NCBI RefSeq assembly: GCF_018283455.1
Contig: NZ_JAAMTH010000001.1
Location: 2,399,501 to 2,463,500 of the forward strand
DNA: 64,000 nucleotides
From: Planococcus sp. MSAK28401
GTDB taxonomy: Bacteria; Bacillota; Bacilli; Bacillales_A; Planococcaceae
Direction: 5' to 3'
Shown: positions 1-9,064 of the stretch, piece after piece
How positions within the stretch are numbered: position 1 is the stretch's first letter
How the letters are laid out: the number at the start of each line of letters is the position of its first letter
The notes under the pieces: model-generated
Seen by the model: the letters and a program-made list of their open reading frames with translations, nothing else
What the model was told of the DNA's origin: nothing
The model's database searches: none
Position numbers and translations under genes: made by a program

Positions 1-131
1 GGCGCAGCGACGCCAGGAGAGTAGGCGAGGCTCAAATCCCTCTCGTTTTCCACAGTCACTTTTGAACGAATCTCCAATTTCCCTTGATGCCTTCTATGCA
101 AGTTCAGCGAATCGTTTTTCAGATCGGTCAT
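1..131 (-). CDS. NADP-dependent malic enzyme, N-terminal part
   Basis: The first 43 codons of a protein that continues beyond the left edge of the window. The translated start contains LHRRHQGKLEIRSKV and DLSLAYSPGVAA, which match the conserved N-terminal domain of bacterial malic enzymes (oxidative decarboxylation of malate to pyruvate, cytosolic). The ATG at 131 is preceded by AAAGGGAGATGAGG, a good ribosome binding site. A likely promoter lies 35-60 bases upstream. The isoenzyme cannot be assigned from this fragment. Confidence 0.85.
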   Translation of the reverse strand, partial: MTDLKNDSLNLHRRHQGKLEIRSKVTVENERDLSLAYSPGVAA

Positions 132-163
132 TTGCCTCATCTCCCTTTTGATTATAATTGTTT

Positions 164-191
164 ATTATATCCCCTCTTCATTAAATTGAAA
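164..191 (-). promoter_or_regulatory. Candidate sigma-A promoter of the malic enzyme gene
   Basis: On the minus strand a perfect -10 box TATAAT (164-169) follows a weak -35 box TTTCAA (186-191) at a 16-base spacing, 33 bases upstream of the malic enzyme start codon. The -10 is convincing; the -35 is poor. Confidence 0.4.
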
Positions 192-240
192 GACTTTTCT
201 TATAATTCTGATTAATTTCAGACTTTAGGCTGATAGAGAA

Positions 241-261
241 AGAGTGAGGTTCCATCACTCT
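241..261 (-). terminator. Rho-independent terminator of the 3-hydroxyacyl-CoA dehydrogenase gene
   Basis: AGAGTGA and TCACTCT form a 7-bp stem with a 7-base loop. The stop codon of the gene at 255 lies inside the right arm. On the minus strand the stem is followed by TTCTCT, a modest U-tract. Confidence 0.6.
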
Positions 262-1190
262 TTTTCCATATCCTGTTTGAGGAAATAGATCAACGCTTCT
301 TCCCGCTTCGCTTGCACAGCTTGAGATTGCGCTTCCGGCCAGTCGTAGAAACCGCTCCCTGTCTTTGCCCCGAGCTCGCCGTTTTCTGCTAGTCCACTCA
401 GTGTGCGTCCCGGTTTCTGGTCCGTCGATAGGTCTTCGAACAGATAATCAGAAATCGCATAAAAAATGTCCAAACCGCCGAGATCTGCCGTCTGAAGCGG
501 ACCGGTTACCGGCAAGCGCCTGCCGATGCTATATGTGACAGCTGCATCAATATTTTCTTTCGATGCCACTCCCGCGTCCAGCAAAGCCTGCGCTTCACGG
601 AACAAGGCAAACTGAAGCCGGTTTCCGATAAAGCCCGGTAATTCTTTTTTCAATAGCACCGCTTGTTTGTTCATCCGTTCGATAAGCTCTTTCGTTCGCT
701 GCAAAGTTTGTTCATCGGTCTTCTCTCCGCCGACGATTTCCACGAGTGGAATTAAATGTGCCGGATTCCAGAAATGCGTCAGCACAAAACGTTCAGGATG
801 CTTCATCCCTTCAGCAAGAGCAGTCGGCATCAGCCCTGAGCTATTGCTCGCAATGATTATATCGTTGGCTACAAGTTCCTCCAGCTGCCGATAGAGTTGA
901 TGCTTCAGTGCCATGTTTTCCGGGACGGCTTCGATGATGAATTCCGCCTCTTTCACGGCTTCTTCCAAGGAAATTGTGAACGCAACACGTTCCGCTATCT
1001 CTTTTTCCTGCTCTTTACTGATCAGTTCATGATCTGTCATAAGGTGTAATTTTGCTTCGAATCCTGCTCTTGCAGATTTTACATCACGTGCGTCGATTCC
1101 GAATATTTTAACCGATAACCCGCTCCAGGCCGCTGACAATGCAATCGAATGCCCCATTGTCCCCGCTCCGATAATTGCGATATTCTCCAT
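255..1190 (-). CDS. 3-hydroxyacyl-CoA dehydrogenase family protein
   Basis: A 311-residue cytosolic NAD-dependent dehydrogenase of the 3-hydroxyacyl-CoA/3-hydroxybutyryl-CoA type. The Rossmann motif IAIIGAGTMGHSIAL is at the extreme N terminus. The catalytic region contains ASNSSG and THFWNPAHLIPLVEIV, and the C-terminal helical domain has GFIGNRLQFALFREA. The ATG at 1190 was chosen because AAGGAGAGG lies just upstream and it puts the Rossmann strand at residue 2; a longer reading to 1277 would add unrelated residues and cross a terminator. It is a stand-alone gene with its own terminators on both sides. The substrate is uncertain: beta-oxidation, butyryl-CoA metabolism and carnitine dehydrogenase-like activity all use this fold. 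Confidence 0.85.
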   Translation of the reverse strand: MENIAIIGAGTMGHSIALSAAWSGLSVKIFGIDARDVKSARAGFEAKLHLMTDHELISKEQEKEIAERVAFTISLEEAVKEAEFIIEAVPENMALKHQLYRQLEELVANDIIIASNSSGLMPTALAEGMKHPERFVLTHFWNPAHLIPLVEIVGGEKTDEQTLQRTKELIERMNKQAVLLKKELPGFIGNRLQFALFREAQALLDAGVASKENIDAAVTYSIGRRLPVTGPLQTADLGGLDIFYAISDYLFEDLSTDQKPGRTLSGLAENGELGAKTGSGFYDWPEAQSQAVQAKREEALIYFLKQDMEKE

Positions 1191-1235
1191 CTCAATCCTC
1201 TCCTTCATGTAATAAAAATATTCCTCTATATAAAG

Positions 1236-1260
1236 CCAAAAAACCCGCTGCATGAGCGGG
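1236..1260 (-). terminator. Rho-independent terminator of the lipoprotein gene
   Basis: CCCGCT and AGCGGG (1244-1260) form a 6-bp GC-rich stem with a 5-base loop, followed on the minus strand by six T residues. It lies 22 bases past the lipoprotein stop codon. Confidence 0.8.
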
Positions 1261-1281
1261 CTTATCAGCAATTCCATCTGT

Positions 1282-2022
1282 TCACTTCACTTTTTCAGCG
1301 AGTTTGATTGAGGCAAGTGTAGAAGTGATTGCCAGTTCATCGGGATCATCTAAATTTGCCTGGAATTCACGTTTCACTTCGCCATAGCCTTCGACAAAAT
1401 AATTCCGGTTGACCGAGCCATCTTCTTCTGCCACGGATTCAAGGACAAAGACATCATTGAAATTTTGGTAAGGTGTCTCTAAGCTTGTGCCGGTTTCAAT
1501 AACCGTCGCATCTCCGATTTCCTGCCCCTCTTCGATTGGGAATTCAAGATAAGTCGAAATTACTTCCAAAGCTTCCAATTCCTCAAAGCTTGCTGTGTAC
1601 TCATCATAAAACTCACCTTCTTGTTTGACGAGTTCAATGCGGTCATCGTGCAAACGATAGACTTTGAGTACAACAGTCCCGCCATTATCTTCGTAAGTTG
1701 CGACATGATTCGCTTCCATATAATCGGTTTTCAATGTAAACTCTGCAAACTCATTGCCATTTCCCTCAAATCTTGCAGTCGACCCATCTTCTAGAAAATA
1801 ATCGTACGGATCGACAGCGGCCTCTTCGCTATCATGGCTGTCTCCGCTAGTGTTCTCCGCTGGCGTTTCTTCTGTTGCCGTTTCTTCTGTTGCCGCTTCT
1901 TCCTGAGCGGAATCTTCCTGAGGCGCCTCTTCTATAGGTTCCTCTGTCACCGTATCCTGCGTCCCGCAGCCAGCTACCGTAAGCACGAGTGCCAGCCCTC
2001 CTAAACCAAGGTGATATTTCAT
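1282..2022 (-). CDS. Secreted lipoprotein of unknown function
   Basis: A 246-residue predicted lipoprotein. The N terminus has a short hydrophobic signal ending in the lipobox LTVAGC, so the mature protein should be anchored to the outer face of the membrane by a diacylglyceryl cysteine. A low-complexity acidic linker follows (about residues 25-60, repeated EEAATEET units), typical of a spacer through the wall. The remaining 180 residues form a mixed alpha/beta domain that I do not recognise. The ATG at 2022 has AAGGAGGAGAG at good spacing. The gene is monocistronic with its own terminator. Confidence 0.75.
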   Translation of the reverse strand: MKYHLGLGGLALVLTVAGCGTQDTVTEEPIEEAPQEDSAQEEAATEETATEETPAENTSGDSHDSEEAAVDPYDYFLEDGSTARFEGNGNEFAEFTLKTDYMEANHVATYEDNGGTVVLKVYRLHDDRIELVKQEGEFYDEYTASFEELEALEVISTYLEFPIEEGQEIGDATVIETGTSLETPYQNFNDVFVLESVAEEDGSVNRNYFVEGYGEVKREFQANLDDPDELAITSTLASIKLAEKVK

Positions 2023-2119
2023 CAACTCTCCTCCTTTTTAAATAATCGTTCTCTAAAAAAAGAATATTCAGTTATTTAAAAACAGAACTGAATGAAATTC
2101 CCTTGTTCTATCCAGCTGA

Positions 2120-2449
2120 TTACAGATGGAGTGAATCGTGGTAAATCGGCTTCAGGTGGATGTCGTATTCTTTCCGCACTTCGTTTAGATCGTAAATATG
2201 CCCAGGAAGTTCCGGATCTTCAAGCTTTTCGATTTGCTCATGCACCAGATCCGCAAAATAGACGCCGACGGCCACGCCTTTTGGATATTTACTCTTCACT
2301 TTAGCCACGAACTCATCCGTCAGTTCTTGATTGAAAGCATGATAAAGCGCTGCGTTCACCACGGTCAAAGAATCTTTCGTCGCATACGAAACGACATAAT
2401 AATTGCCATAATCGTCTTTCAAAAGATCACGTTCAGCTTTTATATCCAT
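2120..2449 (-). CDS. Small hypothetical protein
   Basis: A 109-residue soluble acidic protein with no signal peptide or membrane segment and no family I recognise. It is supported as a real gene by an AAAGGAGGAGAAG ribosome binding site before the ATG at 2449 and by the lack of any competing gene. It lies between a YeiH-type permease gene and the lipoprotein gene, all on the same strand, but the terminator at 2536-2578 separates it from the permease. Confidence 0.65.
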   Translation of the reverse strand: MDIKAERDLLKDDYGNYYVVSYATKDSLTVVNAALYHAFNQELTDEFVAKVKSKYPKGVAVGVYFADLVHEQIEKLEDPELPGHIYDLNEVRKEYDIHLKPIYHDSLHL

Positions 2450-2535
2450 TCTCTTCTCCTCCTTTAAACACTATTACTTTTCCATACCCTTGAGAAGCTT
2501 GGCGAAAACAGTTTCACCCGGATCTCTGAAACCAT

Positions 2536-2578
2536 AAAAAAATCACCTGGACGCCTTTTAAAGGCTCACAGGTGATTT
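2536..2578 (-). terminator. Rho-independent terminator after the YeiH-type permease gene
   Basis: AAATCACCTG (2540-2549) and CAGGTGATTT (2569-2578) form a 10-bp stem whose loop contains a second small stem (GCCTTT/AAAGGC). The minus strand reads into a run of seven T residues. Confidence 0.85.
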
Positions 2579-2582
2579 CTAC

Positions 2583-3731
2583 TCAATACGCCAGTTGTAC
2601 CAAATCGCCGAACAGCGAAATGAGCAATAAACTGACCGTTCCAACGGAGATGGCTGCAATCAAGCCGATATAAAACGGCTTCATTCCCATTCCGCGGAAT
2701 ATTTTTAAATTGGTCGATAACCCGACCCCCGCCATCGCGAGGCCGAGCATATATGTCGAGCCGAAGGAACTCCAAAAGCTGTAGAACTCTTCCCAACCTG
2801 ACGCTCCGAAGATGCCGAACGCCTGGCCGCCTGACGCAAGCGTGGCATCCCCTATAGTGCGGAGAAGCGACAGCAGAAGAAATCCAAGAATGAAGAACGG
2901 AAATAGTTTATACCATTTCGGCATGTTTGCTCCGTCCTGCCCTTCACTCCGGAAGAATAAATATGCGATAAGCGGGATGACGGCGATGATGAACAAATTG
3001 CGCGTCAATTTCGTAATGGTCGCCACATCAAGTGCAAGCGTTGAATTATACATCTGTTCGTACATTAAGGCTGCACCCGTCACTTGCGCTGTGTCATGTA
3101 TGGCAGTACCAAGAAATAGCCCGGCTTTAATTGGCTCATCTGCAAAAAAGAAATGGGCGAGATATGGATAAAACAACATGCCCACTAGCCCGAAAACCGT
3201 AATATTGGCGATGGCATACGATATTTCATTTTCTTTTGCGCGGATTACAGGCGCTGTGGCCATAATAGCAGTCACGCCGCATATTCCTGTTCCATTCGCG
3301 ATCAGTGCCCCAAGCCGGTTGGACTGGCCGAAAAGTTTCGTGAAGAATAAAGTGACGCCGATGCCGACGGTGATGCAAGCTATGATGAGCGGCATGCCCC
3401 AGGCACCGAGCGTCAAAGCTTCCGTTAAGCTCAAGCGCAGGCCAAGCAGGATAATGCCCAAACGCAATGCGTATTTGACCGCAAAACCGATACCGCTAAT
3501 GAAGATTTCCGGCAAGCCGGTGGTATTGCGGATAATGATGCCGATCAGGATCGCCACAAAAATCCCGGATACCGGGCTTTGCCCGCCTTCCGGCAATAGA
3601 CCGGTCGCACCGAGTGCAGCGCCGATCAAATCCGCTCCATAAATTCCTGCCCATATAACCAACAGACAAAGGGCCAGGCCTGGAAGCAGCCTGACCATTC
3701 GCTGTTTTTTTGTGTTTTCATTCACGCTCAT
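2583..3731 (-). CDS. YeiH-family putative anion (sulfate) exporter
   Basis: A 382-residue integral membrane protein of the YeiH/UPF0324 family (Cons_hypoth698), with about ten hydrophobic segments and conserved family stretches such as LRLGIILLGLRLS, NGTGICGVTAI and AIHDTAQVTGAA. Members have been proposed to export sulfate or related anions, but the substrate is not established. The ATG at 3731 follows AAGGAG at a short spacing; an upstream TTG at 3779 would add 16 residues and has no ribosome binding site. The gene lies 74 bases after epsN with no clear terminator between them, so some read-through from the EPS operon is possible. Confidence 0.8.
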   Translation of the reverse strand: MSVNENTKKQRMVRLLPGLALCLLVIWAGIYGADLIGAALGATGLLPEGGQSPVSGIFVAILIGIIIRNTTGLPEIFISGIGFAVKYALRLGIILLGLRLSLTEALTLGAWGMPLIIACITVGIGVTLFFTKLFGQSNRLGALIANGTGICGVTAIMATAPVIRAKENEISYAIANITVFGLVGMLFYPYLAHFFFADEPIKAGLFLGTAIHDTAQVTGAALMYEQMYNSTLALDVATITKLTRNLFIIAVIPLIAYLFFRSEGQDGANMPKWYKLFPFFILGFLLLSLLRTIGDATLASGGQAFGIFGASGWEEFYSFWSSFGSTYMLGLAMAGVGLSTNLKIFRGMGMKPFYIGLIAAISVGTVSLLLISLFGDLVQLAY

Positions 3732-3805
3732 CTGCTCCTTGCGAACTGTCTTTTGATTTCGTACTAATCGTACCACCAAAATGCAGCTTCGTCTAAGAAC
3801 GGCAT

Positions 3806-5011
3806 TTAGCCCAATATTTTTTCAAGCAGCTGGATGATGCGTTGTTGCTGTTCCGGTTGCAAGTCTGATCCCGAAGGCAAGCAAAGACCTTCTGCAAACA
3901 ATTTTTCACTGACAGCCGTCTTGCCATGCGGGTTATGTGAATAGAACTTGCAGCCTGCAAATAAAGGCTGCAGATGGAGTGGCTTCCAGACACGGCGTGA
4001 TTCGATATTTTGTGATTCCAGCCATTCACGGATGTAATCAGGCGATCGGTCGGTTCGAGACGGATCGAGCAGCAGGACTGTCAGCCAGCGGTTCGAGCGG
4101 GTGCCTTCAAGTTCGGGCTGAAATTTTACTGCTTCGTATTTGCCGAGCGCTAAAAAATAGCGGTTGAAGACAGCTCTGCGGGCCGAAACGCGCAGCTCGA
4201 TCGCTTCGAGTTGCGCACGCCCGATTCCTGCCAGCACATTGCTCATCCGGTAATTATAGCCGACCCGGCTATGTTCATAGAACGGCGCATCGTCTTTCGC
4301 CTGCGAGGCGAGAAATCTCGCTTGCGCTACGCCTTTGCGGTCGTTCGACATCAGCATGCCGCCTCCGGACGTCGTGATGATCTTATTGCCATTGAATGAA
4401 TAAATGCCGTATGTTCCGAGACTGCCGGTTTTTTTCCCTTTATAGGTGGATCCGAGCGATTCCGCTGCGTCTTCGATGATCGGTACCCCATAATGATCGC
4501 AAAGGGCAGTGAGTTCATCCATGCGGGCGCTTTGTCCGTAAATATGTACAATGATCACCGCTTTTGGAAGTTTGCCCTCTTGTTCTGCCGCTGCGAATGC
4601 TTTTTGCAGCGCCCACGGAGACATATTCCACGTTTCTTCTTCCGAATCGATAAATACGGGCTCCGCCCCAGCGTAGAGGATCGGATTGGCACTTGCCACA
4701 AACGTCAAACTCGAACAGAATACACGGTCTCCTTTTCCGATCCCCAGCAACTGCAGCGCCAAATGAATCGCGGCAGTCCCTGAAGATAAAGCAGCTGCTG
4801 CCTGTGTCGTGGCATACGCTGCCATCTCCGCTTCGAACTGGTTGACATTCCCTCCCATTGGCGCAATCCAGTTGGACTCGAACGCTTCGCTGATATACTT
4901 CTGCTCATTCCCTGTCATGTGCGGGGCAGAAAGAAAAATCCTATCGCTTGTTTCTTTTACCGGAACTGGAAACGGCACAACCGATGCTCCTGTATCCTGT
5001 CGAATGTTCAT
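3806..5011 (-). CDS. epsN: EPS aminotransferase EpsN (DegT/DnrJ/EryC1 family)
   Basis: A 401-residue PLP-dependent sugar aminotransferase. By family knowledge EpsN converts a UDP-4-keto-6-deoxy-GlcNAc to the 4-amino sugar, acting after the EpsC dehydratase. It closely resembles B. subtilis EpsN along its whole length. Landmarks are SSGTAAIHLALQLLGIG (cofactor phosphate region), EDAAESLGSTYKG, the PLP lysine in SFNGNKIITTSGGGM, and RVGYNYRMSNVLAGIG. The ATG at 5011 has AAGAGGAGG nine bases upstream; in-frame starts up to 5071 would overlap the preceding gene. It is the last recognisable gene of the first EPS operon. The acetyltransferase that completes this pathway in B. subtilis (EpsM) is not in the window. 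Confidence 0.88.
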   Translation of the reverse strand: MNIRQDTGASVVPFPVPVKETSDRIFLSAPHMTGNEQKYISEAFESNWIAPMGGNVNQFEAEMAAYATTQAAAALSSGTAAIHLALQLLGIGKGDRVFCSSLTFVASANPILYAGAEPVFIDSEEETWNMSPWALQKAFAAAEQEGKLPKAVIIVHIYGQSARMDELTALCDHYGVPIIEDAAESLGSTYKGKKTGSLGTYGIYSFNGNKIITTSGGGMLMSNDRKGVAQARFLASQAKDDAPFYEHSRVGYNYRMSNVLAGIGRAQLEAIELRVSARRAVFNRYFLALGKYEAVKFQPELEGTRSNRWLTVLLLDPSRTDRSPDYIREWLESQNIESRRVWKPLHLQPLFAGCKFYSHNPHGKTAVSEKLFAEGLCLPSGSDLQPEQQQRIIQLLEKILG

Positions 5012-5043
5012 GTACAACAGCCTCCTCTTATTCATCAGCATGT

Positions 5044-6432
5044 TCAGTCCATGCCGTAATCGTTTTGGCAATTTTTGGGAAATTGCAGATTATTGATAAT
5101 CAATCCGGCAGACCCTATTTCTTCTGCCTGTTTATTCGAGCGGCCTCTCACCGTAAAACTCATGTCTTCGCCGAATATGCCGGCCATTTCCTGGACAATG
5201 TCTTGCTCAAGTTTTTTAGAGACCATTTCGGTTCCGCTAAGCCAGATTTCAATTGCATCTACTGAATTTTGGATAAATTGCATCGAAGGCGCTGCTTGCT
5301 GGAATTTCTCCTGCACAGTCGCCAAATACAAACTGGTCACCCGGCCCCTGCTCCTGGATTGCAAAAAAGCAGAGATTGGCTGAAGTGGCTTGCGGACCAC
5401 CGGATGAACGCTCCCGCATGGGCAAGGGCAATCTACTGGCATCCACTGATCTTTAATCTTTAGCCGGATCAGTGGCGTCCCTTTTGTATGGAAGCGGGTC
5501 AAGAGTACTTCGCCTTGCTCTGTAAACTCCATCACCCCTGTCCGCATATTGAAATGCAGATTCCCAGCTGCGCATTCCGAGAGAAATGGTGAGCGTTCGG
5601 TTTTCATGGTCCACAGGCGGACAGAACAGCCGAACGCGCTCTCGATTTCCAATCGCTCGCTGTCCGACAATATCTCCGTTTCCACAAAAATGGCAATGGG
5701 CTGAAAATCCAGCAACAAGCGATGATCGTTGATGAAACGGGCAAGCGTGAGAATCGCTTCAGATAAACCGTCGACAAAATCAGGACGGAAACCATTCAGG
5801 TTGCGCACCACTGCCGAAAGATACGGCTCCGTGCAATGATGAGCTGAATACAGCCGCTGATTGAGATAATAAATATCACGCCAGAACGCCCCTTGTGTTT
5901 GGCCGCGTGGAACAAAATCACCTTGGTAGAATGTCGCACGTTTCATCTCCAAGTTGATCGCGCCATGCTGCTTTTTGAAATGGTCAACTGCTGCCGTTTG
6001 TTTTTGCAGATCCAAATTGGTCAGCCATAAACGGGGCAACGGGCCTTCTCCTGAAGTTTTGTGTACTACTTTTTTATTCGCAGTAAATTTCATGCGGATT
6101 TCGTTAATCCGTTCATTGAAAAGTTCTTCTTCGATGAATGGAAGCTGCCGCAAATCGCTGGCAACTCGAATATCAGCCAAATTACTCCCATACAGTTCCT
6201 GATAAAATGCACTATGCTCGGCGGAATGGCGGAGCAGCGAGCGCAGTTCCAGGTCCTGGTAGCGCTCTTCTGACTGTCGGTCATTCTCGTTCATGCCAGA
6301 AAGTTGATGGAGAAAGCGGTAATAGCCCATTCCGTATCGTTTTCGTGAATTGGCGTATTCGCGGAAACTGAGCAGCAGATTTTGGAGGTAAACAGGAGAA
6401 TTCCCATACAGTTCCGTTGATAGCAGTTTCAC
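5044..6432 (-). CDS. CapK/PaaK-like adenylate-forming family protein
   Basis: A 462-residue protein related to CapK and phenylacetate-CoA ligase (ANL superfamily), often found in capsule and EPS operons. The family framework is recognisable: an N-terminal helical segment with RHSAEHSAFYQELYG, a nucleotide-loop position at about residue 130 and a cysteine cluster CPCPCGSVHP near residue 340. The usual loop TSG(S/T)TGxP is here TSGEGPLP, one residue shorter, and the usual YG(S/T)TE motif is absent (LWTMKTE in its place), so adenylation activity is doubtful. It starts with GTG at 6432 behind AGGGGGGAT and sits between epsC and epsN. Its step in EPS synthesis is unknown. Confidence 0.7.
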   Translation of the reverse strand: MKLLSTELYGNSPVYLQNLLLSFREYANSRKRYGMGYYRFLHQLSGMNENDRQSEERYQDLELRSLLRHSAEHSAFYQELYGSNLADIRVASDLRQLPFIEEELFNERINEIRMKFTANKKVVHKTSGEGPLPRLWLTNLDLQKQTAAVDHFKKQHGAINLEMKRATFYQGDFVPRGQTQGAFWRDIYYLNQRLYSAHHCTEPYLSAVVRNLNGFRPDFVDGLSEAILTLARFINDHRLLLDFQPIAIFVETEILSDSERLEIESAFGCSVRLWTMKTERSPFLSECAAGNLHFNMRTGVMEFTEQGEVLLTRFHTKGTPLIRLKIKDQWMPVDCPCPCGSVHPVVRKPLQPISAFLQSRSRGRVTSLYLATVQEKFQQAAPSMQFIQNSVDAIEIWLSGTEMVSKKLEQDIVQEMAGIFGEDMSFTVRGRSNKQAEEIGSAGLIINNLQFPKNCQNDYGMD

Positions 6433-6469
6433 TTGGCATCCCCCCTGCGCTTGTAGGAAGCAACTTTAA

Positions 6470-8329
6470 TCAGGCCAATCCTCCTTCGATTTTCCATTCT
6501 TCTTGCCATACCGGTTCTTTCGTTTTTTCTTCTTTCGGCCGATTCGCGAGTTTCAATAAGGTATCGCGGATATCCTGTTCTTCCATTTCAGGAAGCTTCT
6601 TCAAAATTCGGCTGATTTCAACTTGGCTGATCGGAGTGGCTTTTCCGATATGGATTTTTGCAAACACTTTTTCCGATTGGATCTCACTCGGATCCAGCAG
6701 TTCTTCATAGAGCTTTTCACCAGGTCGCATGCCCGTGTACTTGATTTGGATTTCATCCTCTTCAAAGCCGGATAAGCGGATCATATTGCGTGCCAAGTCG
6801 ACGATTTTTACCGGTTCTCCCATATCCAATACGAACACTTCACCGCCTGAGGCAAGCATGCCAGCCTGGATCACCAGTCGAGATGCTTCCGGAATCGTCA
6901 TGAAATAGCGGGTCATTTTCGGGTCGGTGATGGTGACTGGGCCGCCTTTAGCGATTTGTTCGCGGAATAGCGGTACGACACTGCCTCTCGACCCGAGGAC
7001 ATTGCCGAAACGCACTGCAGCAAATGTGGTATCGGAAGACACCGCTAAGTTTTGGACGATCATTTCCGCGAAGCGCTTGGAGGCTCCCATAATATTCGGC
7101 GGATTGACAGCTTTATCGGTAGAAATCATAACGAAGTTGCCAACCCCGTGGCGATCTGCCGCTTCTGCGACATTCTTTGTCCCGAAAATGTTATTTTTCA
7201 CCGCTTCAAGCGGATTTGCTTCCATCAAAGGCACGTGCTTATGGGCAGCTGCATGATAAATGATATCCGGCTTGTATTTGCCGACCATTTCGAAGATCCG
7301 TTCGCGGTCCTGGATATCGGCGATGATCGGGACGATATCGATTTCTTTCGGCACTTTCGCCCGCAACTCACGGTCGATTGTGTAAATCGAGTTCTCGCCA
7401 TGGCCGAGCAATAGGAGTCGTGCAGGTTTAAATACACTGATCTGTCGGCAGATTTCCGAACCGATCGATCCGCCGGCGCCGGTGACCATGATGCTCTTGC
7501 CTGCAACCTTTTCCGTTAAAGCTTCCATATCGAGCCGGACCTCTTCGCGGCCGAGAAGATCCTCGATTTTCACGTCCCGGATATCGCTGACTTTGACCTT
7601 CCCGACCATCAAATCTTCAATTCGCGGAATGGTCTGTACTTTAATGCCGGTTTCAATGCATAGTTTTGTCACTTCCGCCATTTCCCTTTTCGACAGTGAT
7701 GGAATGGCGATGACAATTTGGTCAATCTCGTTGTGGACAGCTAAGCGCGGAATTTCTGAAATCGGCCCCGCCACTCCTAATCCAAAAATTTCCAACCCCC
7801 ATTTTGTACGGTCATCATCGATGAAAAGAATCGGCTTTCTGCCCCATTGTGGATTCTGCTTCATCTGCCGGACGATCATGCGGCCAGCTTCCCCAGCCCC
7901 GACAACAATCGTTCGGCTCAATTGGCCTTCACTTTTGCGCGGCTCGCGTTCATGATAAAGCCGGAATGAAAAGCGCGATGCCCCAAGAAATAGAATGAGG
8001 AACATCCATGTCAGCGCCAGGATCCGTACGAACACCCCGCCCGTTTGGATATATTGCATGACCGTCGCCACGAACATTGTCAAAGTGACTGCTTTAACGA
8101 TTGATTTCAATTCATGGACCGAAGCATAAGCCCATACTTTCCGGTAAAGCCCGTAATGCCAGGCAAAAGAATGATGGGCAATAAACAAAGTGATTGTCAT
8201 GAGCAATAGCAGCCGGTTCGACATGATGTTGTCGAATGGCAGCAAAAACAAATAACAGAGATACGTGGCTGAGAGGATGATCAGCGAGTCGATTATGAAC
8301 AATGATGTATAGCGTTTTGTAATCGTCAT
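6470..8329 (-). CDS. epsC: UDP-sugar 4,6-dehydratase EpsC (CapD/FlaA1 family)
   Basis: A 619-residue membrane-bound nucleotide-sugar dehydratase. Four membrane segments fill the first 125 residues. A first nucleotide-binding fold (VVGAGEAGRMIVRQM) follows, then the catalytic SDR domain with VTGAGGSIGSEICRQ near residue 290 and the FlaA1-type active-site stretch ISTDKAVNPPNIMGASKR. Family knowledge places it at the first committed step, UDP-GlcNAc to a 4-keto-6-deoxy intermediate, which EpsN would aminate. The ATG at 8329 has AAGGAG eight bases upstream and sits 36 bases after epsB. Length and domain order are normal for B. subtilis EpsC. Confidence 0.9.
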   Translation of the reverse strand: MTITKRYTSLFIIDSLIILSATYLCYLFLLPFDNIMSNRLLLLMTITLFIAHHSFAWHYGLYRKVWAYASVHELKSIVKAVTLTMFVATVMQYIQTGGVFVRILALTWMFLILFLGASRFSFRLYHEREPRKSEGQLSRTIVVGAGEAGRMIVRQMKQNPQWGRKPILFIDDDRTKWGLEIFGLGVAGPISEIPRLAVHNEIDQIVIAIPSLSKREMAEVTKLCIETGIKVQTIPRIEDLMVGKVKVSDIRDVKIEDLLGREEVRLDMEALTEKVAGKSIMVTGAGGSIGSEICRQISVFKPARLLLLGHGENSIYTIDRELRAKVPKEIDIVPIIADIQDRERIFEMVGKYKPDIIYHAAAHKHVPLMEANPLEAVKNNIFGTKNVAEAADRHGVGNFVMISTDKAVNPPNIMGASKRFAEMIVQNLAVSSDTTFAAVRFGNVLGSRGSVVPLFREQIAKGGPVTITDPKMTRYFMTIPEASRLVIQAGMLASGGEVFVLDMGEPVKIVDLARNMIRLSGFEEDEIQIKYTGMRPGEKLYEELLDPSEIQSEKVFAKIHIGKATPISQVEISRILKKLPEMEEQDIRDTLLKLANRPKEEKTKEPVWQEEWKIEGGLA

Positions 8330-8365
8330 GTCATTAGCTCCTTCACATCGCGCAGGCAACGCTTA

Positions 8366-9064
8366 TTAATTGTAGTCATGGCTGTAATAATGGTCCTTGC
8401 TGAGTTTGTAGTTATTCATCACGACTCCAACGATATAGGCTCTAGAAGTCGCTAAACTGTCGCGCGCCTTAATTGCGCTTTGCTTTTCGGTTTTCCCAGT
8501 ATTGACGATGAGCACTGTACCGTCGCATTTATTCGCGAGGATTTTGGAATCTGTCACGGACAGGATTGGCGGTGAATCGAAAATGATCAAATCGTAGCGT
8601 TCCTTCATCTCAATGACCAATTGATCCAGCATCGGCGAATCCAGCAGTTCTGCCGGGTTGTGTGGAATCTGCCCTGATGTCAACAGTTCCAGTCCGCGAA
8701 TGCCGCTGTCGCGGACACTTTGCTCAAGCTCCCCTTTTCCGACCAACAAATTCGACAAGCCAATATGATTGTTCAAATTGAAGGTATGGTGCAGTGTCGG
8801 TTTTCGCATATCGGCATCGACCAGCAGCACCTTTTTTCCGGATTCAGCAAAAACGATCGCCATATTGGCTGAAGTCGTCGATTTCCCTTCTTCTTTCGAA
8901 GCGGAAGTGAACAATAAAGTTTTCATTTCATTCCCAGGCAAGGAAAAATTGATGGTCGTGCGAATTGTGCGATATTGTTCGCTGATCACCGAGTTCGGCT
9001 TAGTACGTGCTACCAACTTTCGGGCGAGCGGCCGTTTTGACGCTGTCTGATTCAACATTCTCAT
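8366..9064 (-). CDS. epsB: Tyrosine-protein kinase EpsB (CpsD/CapB type)
   Basis: A 232-residue cytoplasmic bacterial tyrosine kinase. It has Walker A SASKEEGKSTTSANMA, Walker A' LLVDADMRKP and Walker B LIIFDSPP, and ends in a tyrosine-rich tail (HYYSHDYN) that is the expected autophosphorylation cluster. It needs a membrane activator, here EpsA, whose gene overlaps it by 65 bases; such an overlap suggests translational coupling. Two close ATG codons (9064 and 9058) are possible, behind TGGAGTTGG. The kinase probably controls chain length or assembly of the EPS machinery. Confidence 0.9.
   Translation of the reverse strand: MRMLNQTASKRPLARKLVARTKPNSVISEQYRTIRTTINFSLPGNEMKTLLFTSASKEEGKSTTSANMAIVFAESGKKVLLVDADMRKPTLHHTFNLNNHIGLSNLLVGKGELEQSVRDSGIRGLELLTSGQIPHNPAELLDSPMLDQLVIEMKERYDLIIFDSPPILSVTDSKILANKCDGTVLIVNTGKTEKQSAIKARDSLATSRAYIVGVVMNNYKLSKDHYYSHDYN

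Noticed and set aside
1870..1920. Short tandem DNA repeat in the lipoprotein gene (around 1860-1930)
   Set aside because: The repeated TTCTTCTGTTGCCG units encode the acidic linker of the lipoprotein and need no separate explanation.
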